64,000 nt of DNA from Echria macrotheca. Lineage: Eukaryota > Ascomycota > Sordariomycetes > Sordariales > Schizotheciaceae. Location: contig MU839830.1 of assembly GCA_030411725.1 (NCBI GenBank), positions 1 through 64,000 on the forward strand, written 5' to 3'. The notes under the pieces were generated by a model that saw only the letters and a list, made by a program, of their open reading frames with translations, searched no databases and had not been told where the DNA came from. The translations under genes and the position numbers were made by a program. This document shows positions 22,243 to 33,552 of this stretch, piece by piece. How positions within the stretch are numbered: position 1 is the stretch's first letter; the number at the start of each line of letters is the position of its first letter.

Positions 22243-22685
22243 GGCGTCTGATAGGGGTGCTCCCCCCTTTTGATCCGTACGCATCCCCGTTAAAGATAAA
22301 CTTTTCGCCTCCGTCCTCAAATATAAGCATTTCGGCGTATTAGCCATGGCTGGGGGGTCATTAACGAGGGCTTTACGATCTATTAACGAGTGCTTTACGA
22401 CCTATTAATTGCGTTCTTCAACCTTTATGTACCGGAAATAAGATATAAAAAGTATCAACCTAACGCGCATCCAGGGGTTTAGTGAATAAATGTACCTATC
22501 TGAAATGATTACTTTTCTCAACCTTTAGCAAACTAAAACCATTGTATATAGTTAATAGGCCTACTATATATATACATCAAGCTTCTTAAAATATTATGAA
22601 CAGTAGATTAGAAGGTATTTAGGTAAACCATTGTGCAGAGGGGGTGCACCGGTAGCAAAGGGGGGGTGCACCCCTATCAGATGCC
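22243..22685 (-). mobile_element. MITE family M1, copy C (reverse orientation)
   Basis: 443 bp, inverted relative to copies A, B, D and E: its left end carries the CCGTACGCATCCCC side and its right end the CACCGGTAGCAAAG side. Ends are GGCGTCTGATAGGGGTGC and GTGCACCCCTATCAGATGCC. It sits inside sequence related to 24.19-24.29 kb, which gives the unoccupied site (TTTTTGAAGG then TATTCTGG). Confidence 0.92.
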
Positions 22686-22749
22686 TTATTTCGAGTCAGC
22701 AAACCAACCGCCCAAATCGATCACTGGGCTGTATGCACATATTTCGTGG

Positions 22750-23289
22750 CTACAGATTGCCGAGATCCGAGTATTTCTCCCCTCTGGACGCGCTAGCTAT
22801 CGCGGCCGAGTCCGCGACGAGCGCCGCCATGCTCTTGATGCGGCCGTAACAAGTATCGAGCTTCACAAGCTCGGCCGTGTTCATGGGGATTTCCTCCGCA
22901 TTCGACGTTGGGCGGTTTCCCTGGGCCACTGCTGTTCCCTGCGTGTCTTCGATGCCGGACGTTCGCATATACATCAAGAGACGCGAGCGTCCCCAGCAAA
23001 CTACCAGTTCATTGTTGTACCGCGTTACGCGGAGCGTCTCGTGTCTGTCGAAGTGCCTGATGAAATCCGAATAAACTTGCGCCATGGTGAGTCCGGGTTG
23101 TAGGCGGAGATACTGATCACTTGCTGCCGACCCGTTTTCGTCACATACGAGGTATGTGAGGCCGTACTGACTCCAATTGAGGTTTGACTTGAGGTAAGCA
23201 GGGGCGCCGGCCCTGCGATATGGGTTCGGGTTGGGCCCGTCGAGCGTCTGCTTGCTCGCAATGGAGGTCTTTCTCTTCTTCCTGCGGGC
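22750..23289 (-). pseudogene. Fragment of unknown repeated gene (copy 2), between two MITEs
   Basis: 180 codons open without a start, from the MITE D border down to a stop at 22750. It begins RRKKRKTSIASKQ, passes GPNPNPYRR and NLNWSQYGLTYLVCDENG, and continues beyond the part seen in copy 1 with MAQVYSDFIRHFDRHETLRV, RYNNELVVCWGRSRLLMYMR and a charged tail. MITE D sits exactly at its 5' border and MITE C lies 64 bases past its stop. I cannot name the family. The open frame over 540 bases suggests recent decay or residual constraint. Confidence 0.6.
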
Positions 23290-23705
23290 ATCTGATAGGG
23301 GTGCAACCCCCTTTTGCTACCGGTGCATCCCCCGCCATAGCGTTTGACGCATATACCCTCTAATTTACTGTTGATGTTTTTCCTGAAAGCCGCATATATA
23401 TTTGTCAAAGGCCTATTTACTACATATAAGAAGTTTGAAACTAGGTGGTAAAAGCTAATAAAAGTTGAGGTGTAAGGCAGTTACGGTTATTCTCTAACCG
23501 CTGGGTATGGTAATCGAGACCTTTTGTATCTTATTTCCGGTAGACAGAGGTTTAAGAAGGCGAGTGATAGATCGTAAAGCCCTTATTAATGACCCTTTTG
23601 GCATTGTTAATACACCAAAACGCTTGTATTTGAGGATATAGGCGAAAAATCTATCTTCAAGGGGATGCACCCGTAGCAAAAGGAGGTGCACCCCTATCAG
23701 ATGCC
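23288..23705 (+). mobile_element. MITE family M1, copy D
   Basis: 418 bp. Ends are GCATCTGATAGGGGTGCAAC and GTGCACCCCTATCAGATGCC, with an AT-rich interior like the other copies. It abuts the coding fragment 22750-23289 at its lysine-rich codons. Confidence 0.92.
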
Positions 23706-24755
23706 CTAAATAAATAGGCATAGGCATGTATTTGAATGGGCAGATATCTTGGCATGGGCACAGTGATTGGCGGCATTGCGAGGGAGGAAACCTAGGCGTT
23801 GTGGCATGGGAGGAGTGGTTGTGATGACACTTGGTCGAAAACTAGAGAATCTCAACATTCAATTGATTTCATTCTAGCCTATTACACATCGAGACGCATG
23901 GGCTTGAAGTAGTTGATCTCCCATCCAGTCCCGCCCTGGATTTCCGTCTGAACGTCCTGGATTTCCTGCGTGTGCCGGCGTCTATGTCCTGCATTGCCTG
24001 CACAAATTATGGGGCCAGGAGGAAACATACGACTATGTCGTATGCCGTTCTTGACACAGTTCGATGACGGGTGGCCGTGATGTCCGGAAACGATGCAATC
24101 TCTGCGTCTCGTAGCTCTGATGCCTGCTGATAATTCCGTCACGACTCCCGTTGCGCATGGACGAGATGCGGTATTAGGACTGGAGGAGAAGAGGAGAGGT
24201 GAGGCCCCGGAGGGATCGGCTTTGTTGAGGCCGAGGAGGGGACCGGCGAGCTTGGACGTGTTTTTGAAGGTATTCTGGATGAGGAAGTCGCGGAAGGCCT
24301 TGTTGTGATGGAGCATTTGCCGGTCTGGACTGGGCGCAAGTTCGGCTTCGGCGTGGATCCAGTCTGTGTCGAGCTCTTGGACCTCCACAAGTGCTGTCGG
24401 TGTTGCCTGAGGACAAAGCTTTAGGCTCTTCTTTGCCTTCGCTCCGGAGGCCTTCGGATTGACCAGTTTCAGGTCCCTTCGTTGAGATCCGTTATGTCAT
24501 AGTAATTCTGATACGGCGTCATCCTTCCTAGGTAGTCGGATAACCCAACATCTGCTCCAGTAGGGAGCATTTTTAGCATAGGGTCCTAGCTAGGGGGCAG
24601 ATTTCTCGTCCCCCAACGCATCTGTAAAGCTTAGCCCCAGCTGTTGATCGTTAGCTTCTCCTGCCGCAGTGCTGCTGAAATCTCGTCCCATATTGTAAAT
24701 CACGATGCGTTGTTTCAATTCTGCCATCGTACCCAAGCTGTCTACTGCTTTCTGG
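23706..24755. other. Decayed repeat-derived region before Met-Cys gene 3
   Basis: A minus-strand frame (about 24388 to 23882) reads VQELDTDWIHAEAEL, HHNKAFRDFL and FKNTSKLAGPL. Its DNA matches pieces at 19.9-20.15 and 22.17-22.24 kb, so it is a fragment of another repeated sequence rather than a supported gene. Confidence 0.45.
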
Positions 24756-24760
24756 CTAGG

Positions 24761-25006
24761 TATATAACGACCCCTGGTTCTCCTAGAACTAGAGGTCTCT
24801 TTTCCACACTCATCACCACAAACCCCAGCATCAACGAACAAACCAACAACACAAGAATCAAGAACCGCCTCACGCTCTTGCACCAGACCACACCATCAAC
24901 TGCCCACGCACAGGTAAGTCCATGCCGCTACTCCAGCGCTCGGCCCCGCGGAACCTTCCTCATGTCTAAAACCATAGCAGACAGGCCTTATCACCCCCGA
25001 GCCAAC
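24761..25006 (+). promoter_or_regulatory. TATA box, 5' leader and leader intron of Met-Cys gene 3
   Basis: TATATAACGA at 24761. A leader very like that of gene 2 (both carry CACTCATCACC) follows. The intron starts at 24914 (GTAAGT) and ends at about 24977. GCAGACAG begins 30 bases before the ATG. Confidence 0.65.
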
Positions 25007-25228
25007 ATGTGCCATTACAAACAGTGGAAGTTGCGATGTGAATGTACCTGGGGCGACGCCGTCCTGATTGGAAGATGCGCCAAGTGGAAGAAGCGCGCGA
25101 AATGTAGCGGATCGTGTACCGAGCCGCCCACAATTTGGCCTGTCGATGTACCCTGCTACTGCCCGAGACACCAGGGACCGGCTGATCCTACTCCTCACCT
25201 TCCTCACATTGAGGAGTTGAAGGAATGA
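25007..25228 (+). CDS. Met-Cys family small cysteine-rich protein 3
   Basis: 73 aa, starting MCHYKQWKLRCECTW, with GRCAKWKKRAKCSGSC and CYCPRHQG, then a Pro/His/Glu tail. It is the third member of the family with copies at 12302 and 13153: Cys2, C-x-C, C-x2-W-K-K, a central Cys and C-x2-H all align. It has two extra cysteines. No signal peptide. It lies 12 kb away, past the repeat island, with the same promoter, leader intron and GCAGACAG motif. Function unknown. Confidence 0.75.
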   Translation: MCHYKQWKLRCECTWGDAVLIGRCAKWKKRAKCSGSCTEPPTIWPVDVPCYCPRHQGPADPTPHLPHIEELKE

Positions 25229-26152
25229 AGGGTCGTCGTGGCATACACGCCAATATTGGGTGACTGAGAACCGGGGTTCATTTGCCAGGGGGTGAAAACG
25301 AGGGAGGGATAGGAGGACCACGGGGACAGGAAGTGGCTATCGAGATCGAAATGGAACGGCAGGACGAGCTCTGAAGGCGCGAGATGATTTGGCTGGTACC
25401 AAATGATCTTTGCAGGAGGAACGCGCACATTGTTATTTTCTTTACCAGAGCAGGAGGGATAGGCCGGGGATGGTCTCTTCTCAGGAGAGGATTGGAGGCA
25501 ATAATAGTACAGGGCCCAGGAGATGCGATGTTTTATGAAAGTTAGCAAATCATACAACTTGCAATAAGATGACCTGGGTTCTCAAGATCCAGATTCTTTT
25601 TTCTATCGTCGCTGGAGTGAACAGCATGGGTTCTCTTGGCGACCTCTCCCTGTTGTTTTGTATGTCCCGTTCTTTGTGTCAACTTCTCCCCCCTCTCCGG
25701 CCGGCAACAAACCATGTGCTGCCCTCCCCTCAGCTCAACATGTAGCTGCCTGAAACTAGCCAGTGTTCAGGCCTAGTCCTCGAAGAAGTTCTCACCGGAA
25801 GATCGAAGCGCGTCTCTGCTTGGCAAGTTCCGTTCGTTGAGAGTTGGATGTATCTCCACGTTCAAGTTCATAGGCCCGTTCCAAGAGTGGTCACTTTTCT
25901 GTCACGTGGGGCCGGAAGAGGATATGTTCGAGAGAGTTGGCATCATTGGCGTACTCAACGCCGAAAACGATAAGGAATTTCGACGAGAAACGAGCCTTTG
26001 CCTCCGGACCGTGGAACCCATGACAGCAGTAACAATCATTTGAATAACTTGGGGTGTCACTAGGTAAACTCCCACCTACAAGTAATACGGCTCCCTCAAG
26101 CAAGATTCAGGTGGTGAGAAGTGTTCCACGTCTATCTCGCTACGCTGACTGA
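25229..26152. other. Intergenic, Met-Cys gene 3 to C2H2 gene
   Basis: Nothing recognised; it should hold the two 3' ends, since the genes converge. Confidence 0.5.
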
Positions 26153-28215
26153 TCACTCGCTACCAGTTGGTTCCGGCAAGTCCGGGATGTTCTCGTGCAC
26201 GTTCTTGATATGCTCGAGTTGCACCCATTTATTGGCGAACCCGTTGCCCGGTCTGGACCGCCCGCAGCCGGGACTCGTGCAGAGATAGCGGCCTCCACCC
26301 TTGTGCATACCGTGCTCCTTCTGCTCGTGGAGATACAGGATCTCCTGGGTGGCAAATGCCGTGTTACCGGATTCGCACCCCTCGACTTTGCACATCAGAG
26401 ACTGCAGATGTTGTTTGACGAATTTACTACGTCGGTGTTAGTAGACCCCAGCAAACTAGAAAAAAAGAATCTGAACTCACTCAAAGTCCGCCGGCAACAC
26501 CGAAGGTTTGTGGTCGCAGTATCCCTCTCCCTCCCAGGGGCAGTGCCACAAACCATCCTTTTCTTGAGCAGCATTGAGATAGAGTGGATGGTTCTTGAAT
26601 GACTCCTCTTCATCCACCGGCTGCCGGGACGTCGTTGCGGCCTGGCCGCCGCTTCCCGCTTGGGGCATTAACGTATCAGACTCGTGGTCAGAGTCACTGT
26701 CTTCCCCTTCTTCTCCAGGGTTAGCAGTCAAAGCGGCCAACGAGAGTTGTCGTAGATGGCGCTCTACATGGTTTATCATTTCGCGCCCACCGGCTTCGAT
26801 GATCCGCTGACAGAACGGACACTTCTTATCGTTCCAATGCGGATGAACCTCATGCTGGGCCTGGAGATGGCCAAGCCAGTCGTTCCTGTTTCGGTAAGGG
26901 ATGCGGGCACAGCCGCAAGACACTTGACAGCAAACCCAAGGTCGTAGGTCTGACAACAAATGGCGTCTGCAGCAAAGTCATTAGTTGACTGCTTCACGGG
27001 AGATGCAGAGCTTGGGGACTCGGGGTGGGATACTGACTTCCAGGCCGATGGTCGCTCCGATTTGGCCACCTGTCTTCCGCAAGCCATGCATGGAAACTTC
27101 TGCCCAATGGCGAGGTCTTTAGGCTGCGACGGGAATGGTGTTCTCGTGCTTCCCTCATCTACTTCTGCGTACGAGGCGAGTGTACGGGCATACAAGCTCC
27201 CTGCTGCCGGGGTCTCGTCTGCCGCCAGAGTATTCTCGTCCCGAATGCTAGTTCCGTATCCTGAGTCTTTGGGGAGCTTCGGTCGGAACACTGCAGTAGC
27301 CTGTGGAGATGCCGCAGATTGCCTCTCCCCGGAAAGTCTTATTGTCGTTTCGTATAGGGCTTTGCTCATGGACTGAGCCAGGCTGTTGTCGCATTGGGGA
27401 TATTTCTGCTTGATACCGTCAAAGAAAGGCTGATATTTGCTCAACTCAGTGGCCTCTGGTGGCGGAGCTGGCAGCTCCTTGACGATGGTATCTCGGATCG
27501 GGTCCTCGAGGGAGGGACCAAGATCAATGAGGAGCTCCACGTCGCTTTTCAGGCTCTCTATGACATCCTCAAGGGTCGACTTGTCCGAAGTAGGACCATC
27601 CGAACTACTCTCAGTGTCTTCGGAGTCTGTCGACTGGGCATGCAGCGATGCCTCATCCCTGATTAACTTCACTTCCTTCGCCTTGGCCTCCAATGTCTGG
27701 ATGATGATCTGGTTTGAATCAAGGGGCGTTAATCGCAGAACCCGTAGCATTGAAGGAAGGAGGTCTAGGAACAGGGGTCAGTCACGACTCAACATATCAT
27801 CCGGAGGCCTACTACCATTGGAAAGGGTTTCGCAGATTCTAATCATTATCCTGATGGTGAACTGTCGCAAGTCTTGGGAATCTTTCAGATTCTCGTCGAG
27901 ACTTCCCTTGGCAACCTCAAACTCGTCGCCCCATTCGATCAAATTGTCGCAAACATTATCCAAGACGCGAAACAAGGCCTTGGACATTGGCTCCCGGTTT
28001 TCGGCTTTGCTGTCTTCCAGCCCCGTCAGGATGTCGTTGCATGATGTGAAGATGGAACGATAAAGCTGACTGAGGATGCCGTCGGGACGTGTGTTGTCAT
28101 CTTCGTACGTTGGCTGGACATGATTGAACCACTCTTGGGTCCTTCGCCGCCGGACCCCTGGGATGTCGTCCTGCATGGAATCGATGTGCTTGAGGGCTTT
28201 CCCAGTGAGTGTCAT
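26153..28215 (-). CDS. C2H2 zinc-finger protein with long N-terminal helical region
   Basis: Four exons: 28215..27816, 27764..27038, 26966..26481, 26426..26153 (628 aa), with three short introns; phases close, and the last intron has a perfect TACTAAC branch site. Residues 1-200 are helical. A Ser/Glu-rich linker follows. C-terminal finger units then appear: FPCMACGRQV, SAWKRHLLSDLRPWVC, KCPFCQRII with HVERHLRQLSLAAL, WHCPWEGEGYC, DKFVKQHLQSLMCK...HEQKEHG and YLCTSPGCGR...HIKNVH. This set is typical of a large ascomycete family of C2H2 proteins, often found beside HeLo- or NLR-type genes. DNA or RNA binding is likely. It is divergently transcribed from the gene at 28887. Confidence 0.88.
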
Positions 28216-28886
28216 GATGGCCGGGCTGCCGACTTAGGGGAGTGCCAGGGGGGCAGCGATAACCATATCAGTTTTGTTCAGCCAAGTGGCGCCTAGCAGG
28301 GAAAGCCGACTGTTCCGAGCCTGGTGGCTTTGAGAGATTTAAAGAGTCAAATGAGTTGACCGAGAAGGCTCTGGGAGGAGCGGCACAGCCCCCTTCTCCC
28401 CCCTCTTTCCTGTCACGGGCCGCCTGTCGTGCTAGCCCAACTCGGTCCACCGATCAAGACAACCAAGTTTTGCCTTGCGTCAACGGGGTGGCGCAGTAAG
28501 AATGGCCCGATGGTTTGCCCGATTTCTATGATCGACCCTTCAGTCAGACCGCAAGGCTCTGAGAGCCGCTCCCGTCATTGGAGACAGGGTCGGGGTGGTT
28601 CCCACGCATATGCAATGCATCGGGCATGGGGGAACACCAATGGACGCCGCTGGACGTCGCACCCCTCGTTCAAAAAGGAGCATAGCGCCAGCTTGTGCGG
28701 GGGGTCACCGACGAAGCACATTTGCTCGCTTCACTTCCAATACTTGTTAAAAATCCGCCTCTTCGCCTTGCCCAGACACGGCCTGCTCGGCATTTCGACC
28801 GACCTGTTGGCCGTTCCCTTCCCGGGCCTGTATTCCGATGCGTCTAAGCAGTGCGGTCTCGTAGCTGTCCGCTGCGTGCAACCGCC
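28216..28886. promoter_or_regulatory. Divergent promoter region, C2H2 gene / HeLo-like gene
   Basis: 671 bases between two start codons on opposite strands. No clear TATA box stands out. Confidence 0.45.
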
Positions 28887-30753
28887 ATGGCCGAGCTTGC
28901 TCTCGCCATCGTCCCCATTTTCCTCAGTGCTGTCAAGGGCTTCTCCATCCTCCGGGAAAAGACCCATGTGCTGCGGCACTACCACAAGGAGATCAAACGA
29001 CTGCGCGATAAGGTCGAAGTCCAGTCCAGGAATTTCAGCGGAGAAGTCCACCAACTCATCATCGACACTCTCGACGATCATACCGCTCAGAGTTTAATAA
29101 ACGATGACGAGCATAAGTACTGGAAGAGTCAGGATCTCGACGCCGCCCTCAAACGGCATCTCGGAGCACGGTACCCTGAGTTCGCCCAAACCATGGAAGA
29201 AGTTAGGATAGTGTTGAATCAAGTCCAAACCAGGTTGAGTGTTTTCGCGCCGCCCGATGTTTCGGTGAGTTGCTCGAGTCGGTGTGTCCCAAGGCTCCCA
29301 ACTGATCATATGTAGTCACCCCTTTTCCGAGCGACTAAGGATAGGTTTCGGCTCCTCTTCAAGAAAGAAGAATACAAGGAGGATATTGCCACAATCAAGG
29401 AATGGATCAAAGAGCTGAAGAGGATCCGGAAACTGGCGCATAGGTTGCGGAGTTCGTCCACATTAGGGGCTGGAAGCGCAAGGACACTGGAAGAGAACCG
29501 AACCGTCAGCGAAGTTGGATACGAGCCCGATCTCGCTGCTGTGAAGCAATATCGGACGGTGCAAAGGCTGTCCTCAAAGCTGCAAAGCCTGGCGCAACAG
29601 TGGAGGTGCTCCCATGCTTCGCATTCGCACCATGTCAGCCGACTGTTCGTCGGGGCGAGTTCGCAGCAGAGCGCCGTGCTCTGGCTCCTTGAGACTAGCG
29701 GACGACAAGGGAATGCAACGATTAGGTATGTCGAACAAATTCTGACAGGCTGAACGGCGCTGATGCGTGTGTAGAAATCGCCTGTTTTTCAGCGTTATAA
29801 GCCAGCAAATGGGGCTGCTGACACCAGAGAGCATCGAGCAAATGTCTTTTGACGAACCCGATCAGACGTACCAGCCAAGTGCCAAGAGACAGAGGGTCTC
29901 GATGCAGGAACATGTGCCTGCTCCCGCGAATGCTGGTTCTGGGGCTGACGACACTCAAAATCTCTGCCGGCGCCTCGAAGCGTGTGTCGCATCTTCTCGA
30001 GCGCGGTCGGTACATCATTTCGACCCTCAGATACGAGAACGGTTTCAGTTTGAAGCAAAAGATATGGGAGCGTGGAGCGACTGTGAAGTATCGTCAGCAG
30101 CCGAGCTGTTCTACCACCCAGTTGACGAGGTGTTGAACCAGGAACGCGTCAAGCTTGCCATCGCGCTAGTCCGATATGCCCTCGCAAACCACTCAACTGC
30201 AGCGTGGCCACAAGGTTGTGTCCTGGAAGGAATCAGTTTCCTAAAGAAACCGAATACCGAGCTGGACGTCTCCGCCGTCTTGGACAGCCTCAATCTGCAA
30301 GTCGAGCTGGGCGGTTCCAGGAACATCGAAATGGATCTGTCCGAGGGCTCGGTTGTTTCTGAAGACGAGCTGCAGTTCACCTATGGCATACAGAACAGGA
30401 TCTTATACCGGCTTGGCGTGGCCCTCCTGTCGATTGGCCTGTGGACGAGGGTCAACTGGAGAGATATTGCCGCTGTCCGGCGGAAGGCGGCAGCTCTTGA
30501 TTCGCTTGGCAAAGAGTACCGCGAGACCGTCAAGAGGTTGATCTGGGGCAACTTTGATGTGGAGGAGGTTACAAACCTTGGTGATGAGCGTCTCCAAGCT
30601 GAGATACTCCGGACAGTCATAGGTCCTTTGCAGAAGAGGGCGGAACCGCGCCGTCAACGCCGAACGGGAGGCGGCGGAACACAGGACAGATGGCCTGGCC
30701 ACGAGACACCGAGGTGGCATGGCGAGCCAACTTTCTCATTTCCTGTTCGATAG
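28887..30753 (+). CDS. HeLo-like / DUF7580-type protein
   Basis: Three exons: 28887..29264, 29316..29725, 29775..30753 (588 aa), with introns of 51 and 49 bases. The N-terminus MAELALAIVPIFLSAVKGFS, then LRHYHKEIKRLRDKVEVQ and a long helical bundle, resembles the N-terminal domains of fungal HeLo-like and DUF7580 proteins. The C-terminus contains RILYRLGVALLSIGLWT, NWRDIAAVRRKAAALDSLGK and YRETVKRLIWGNFDVEE. That segment is the conserved end of the DUF7580 family, where it resembles a degenerate kinase-like C-lobe. HeLo-type domains act in fungal non-self recognition and cell death. Such a role here is inference only; no glycine-rich loop or kinase catalytic motif is seen. Confidence 0.88.
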
Positions 30754-31421
30754 TGTTTAGATAGTGGGTGTCGGCCAACATTTGTGGAAGCGTCAAAAGG
30801 TTGGACGTTTGTCGCGGAGTTTACCGAGGATGCATGGATCTGGAAAGGGCGTTTTAACGGGCAAACAGGAAACGGGAAATACCAGCGGTTTTTGTAGGAC
30901 AGGACTTGGGCGAAAGTGGCGGGCTTGGGTAGAAATAATTCCTGAAATTTTTTCCATGATTGCTCCGTGCGCAGCGCCGACTCATGTCCGGGTGGCTGTC
31001 TTGAGACGCATCATACCTGCCCTTTGTTTGAAGAAGAGAGGTGTGAGATGTCAGAGGTCGATAGGCTCGCTTGGCGCCCCAACGTCGTCAAAGAGGGGTT
31101 TTCATCGCAGTGGGTCGCCGGGTTTACAGCGCCCTGCAGCGTCCGGAGTACTGCAGTCGCCACCGAATCGTATTTGGCGAGGGGAACCGCAAGGCGCTCT
31201 GGGCGGTGGAACATTCCGGGCTATTTCCCCCTCCTAAAAAATTGCTCCGCCACCAAGTATTCGCCAAGAACGGCTTGGCATCGACTGTGCTCTCGGTGTC
31301 TCAGCACGTGGGCTTTCCCTCGCTCAACCCAAAAAATACATCAACGAGATGGTTGCGCGCCTTCGTTGAGGCCGTTGCACGACTCCCAGCAGGCCTGTAC
31401 GCCTTGTGCGCGTCGCAAAAA
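30754..31421. other. Intergenic, HeLo-like gene to permease gene
   Basis: Long frames here are not supported by motif content. Upstream region and 5' UTR of the permease. Confidence 0.5.
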
Positions 31422-33552
31422 ATGGCCGAGGATACCTCAAAGTTCGACACTAGCGGGATCACGGAGTGGAGGTCAATTGTCACGTTGGTCGTGTTTGTTT
31501 TGACAAGTCAGAACACCCGGACGGCCCGAGCGAAAACTTGCTAACCACAGATGCAGACATCAACGTCCTTTTCCCTTTCCACATTCCCCTTTTCATTCCG
31601 CGATGGGCTTACAATGCCTTCCACGACGCCTTGAGCGCCATCAGAGTGCTGAGGCGACGGCCTCGACGCGCCGATGACGAACGGAAAGCCTTCGTGCGGT
31701 ATAACTTCCCCATGAACTTTGTAACGGCGCCCCTCATCGCAGACCTCTTCTTGCTTGCCATCTCGGCCATCGGGCGGGAGGAGGTGCGGGGCGGTACCAT
31801 CGGAGCTGACCACATCTCCCCGCTCGATATCATGTTGTTTTTCATCACCCTCGCCTACATCGCCATCTCCATTGACGCATCCGGACTGATTCGCTGGCTG
31901 GCGTACAAAGTCCTGCTCTGGGGTGGGAACAGTGGCCACAAGCTCTTCTTCTATTTGTACTCGTTCTTTGCCTTCCTCGGGAGCTTCATCGGCAACGATC
32001 CCATCATCCTCTCCGGGACGCCGTTCCTGGCGTACATGACGAGGGTTTCAAGCAACATCCAGCACCCCAGAGCGTGGGTCTTCACCCAATTTGCAGTTGC
32101 CAATATTGTCTCAGCGATTCTTGTTTCGTCGAATCCCACCAATCTCGTCCTTGCCGGCGCTTTTCAGGTTCGGTTTGTCGACTATACCGTCAACATGATC
32201 GTGCCGGTTGTTGTTACGGTGATCGTCCTCTTTCCCTGTCTTCTCTATGTCATCTTCCGGCAAGAGAAGCTGATCCCGAAATCGATTACGCTACACGAGC
32301 TGCCAGAGGAGATACGAGCGGAGAAACCAAAGAACCCTTGCATCCCGTATGCCAGAGGTGCGGCAGAAGAGGAAGAAAACCTACACGCCGACGATGAAAA
32401 GGGCAAGCTGATTGAACTTGCTGAGATCATGCACCCCTTCCTGGACAAGAAGAGTGCCATCTTCGGAACCGTTATCATTGCGACAACACTCGTCGTTGTC
32501 CTCGTGCTCAATGCAGTGAAGCCAACAGACGGGGAGCTTCCGGTTTTCTGGGTTACTTTGCCTGCTGCGGTCGTCATGTTTTGCTGGGATATCTCGGTCG
32601 GCTGGCTCGGCCGGAAGGAGACGCGCGAGATCGCACATAATGGCCGTCGGGAGTTGGAACAAGCAAGAGCACAAAGAGCGGCCGAAACTGGTGTCACCGT
32701 ACCGGAATCTGGAAGCAGAACAGACTTAGGCAGCGGTAGGGATGATGCAACGAGCGAGAAGCAGTCTCAATCCGCTGCGCCCGAGGGGCTCGAGGGGGAT
32801 GCTATCAACGTAGGCAAGGTGCCAAGGGTCCCGAGTGACACTTCGGCCGGGAAGGAGAGTTGCGTTGATGTTGAGCACCCTCTTGAGAAAGACTTACCTG
32901 AACCGACAACGCTAGTATCACTTGTTGCACGGGCCTGGACCTGGTCAAGGAAAACGTTTCCTACCGCCACGGCCGTGCTGTCCCTTTTGCCGCTGGCTCT
33001 GGTTCCATTTGCGTTCACCATGTTCGTCTTGGTCCAGGCACTTGTCACCAAAGGTTGGGTGCCCGTCTTTGCGTACGGATGGGATCACTGGGTCAACAGG
33101 ACGGGAACTGTTGGCGCCATTGGCGGCATGGGATTCGTGTCGGTTCTGCTTTGCAACGTATGATTCCCTATTTATGAAGAAGACTTGTCACTAACGACGG
33201 ATAGTTCGCGGGCACTAATATCGGTACAACGATTCTCATCTGCCGGGTGCTGCAGTCATGGGTTGCTATCCACGAACACAACGGAATACCGATTTCCAAC
33301 AGGACATTCTGGGCTACTGTGTATAGCATGGCCCTTGGCGTCAACTACGGTGCTTTCAGCATAGCATTCAGCGCCTCCCTTGCCGGTCTTCTTTGGCGTG
33401 ATATCCTCGGGAGGAAGCACATCCACATACGGGCCCGGGATTTCGCGCGCTTCAACGTTCCGATTATCGCCATCTCTATGGTTATCGGATGTGCGGTGCT
33501 AGTTGGAGAGGTTTATATCATGAGAGACACTGAGCCATATGTGTCGTCATAA
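31422..33552 (+). CDS. ArsB/NhaD-type anion permease
   Basis: Three exons: 31422..31506, 31551..33157, 33205..33552 (679 aa), with introns of 44 and 47 bases. The start is MAEDTSKFDTSGITEWRS, after which the first membrane helix (IVTLVVFVLT) crosses the first splice. Ion-transporter superfamily signatures are clear: GSFIGNDPIILSGTPFLAYM and, later, ANIVSAILVSSNPTNLVLAG, matching the paired re-entrant 'ND' and 'NP[TQ]N' loops of the CitMHS/ArsB/NhaD group. About ten or more TM helices flank a long polar loop (roughly residues 330-480). The second half repeats the architecture (FAGTNIGTTILICRVLQ). The substrate could be arsenite, dicarboxylate or Na+/H+; no arsenic genes are adjacent, so it is left open. 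Confidence 0.9.

Noticed and set aside
13616..23705. CRISPR-like array from regularly repeated ends
   Set aside because: The repeats are inverted ends of transposon-like elements about 420 bp apart, and the sequence is eukaryotic.
26941..27038. Reading the C2H2 gene straight through near 27.0 kb
   Set aside because: Using the GTCAGT donor and CTGCAG acceptor restores the conserved SAWKRHLLSDLRPWVC segment; read-through breaks it.
31071..31544. 157-codon frame before the permease
   Set aside because: Only its last 28 codons (from MAEDTSKF) are convincing and they form the permease first exon; the rest looks random.
31422..33552. Calling the permease an arsenite pump
   Set aside because: The superfamily motifs are clear, but no ars genes are nearby and the substrate cannot be deduced.
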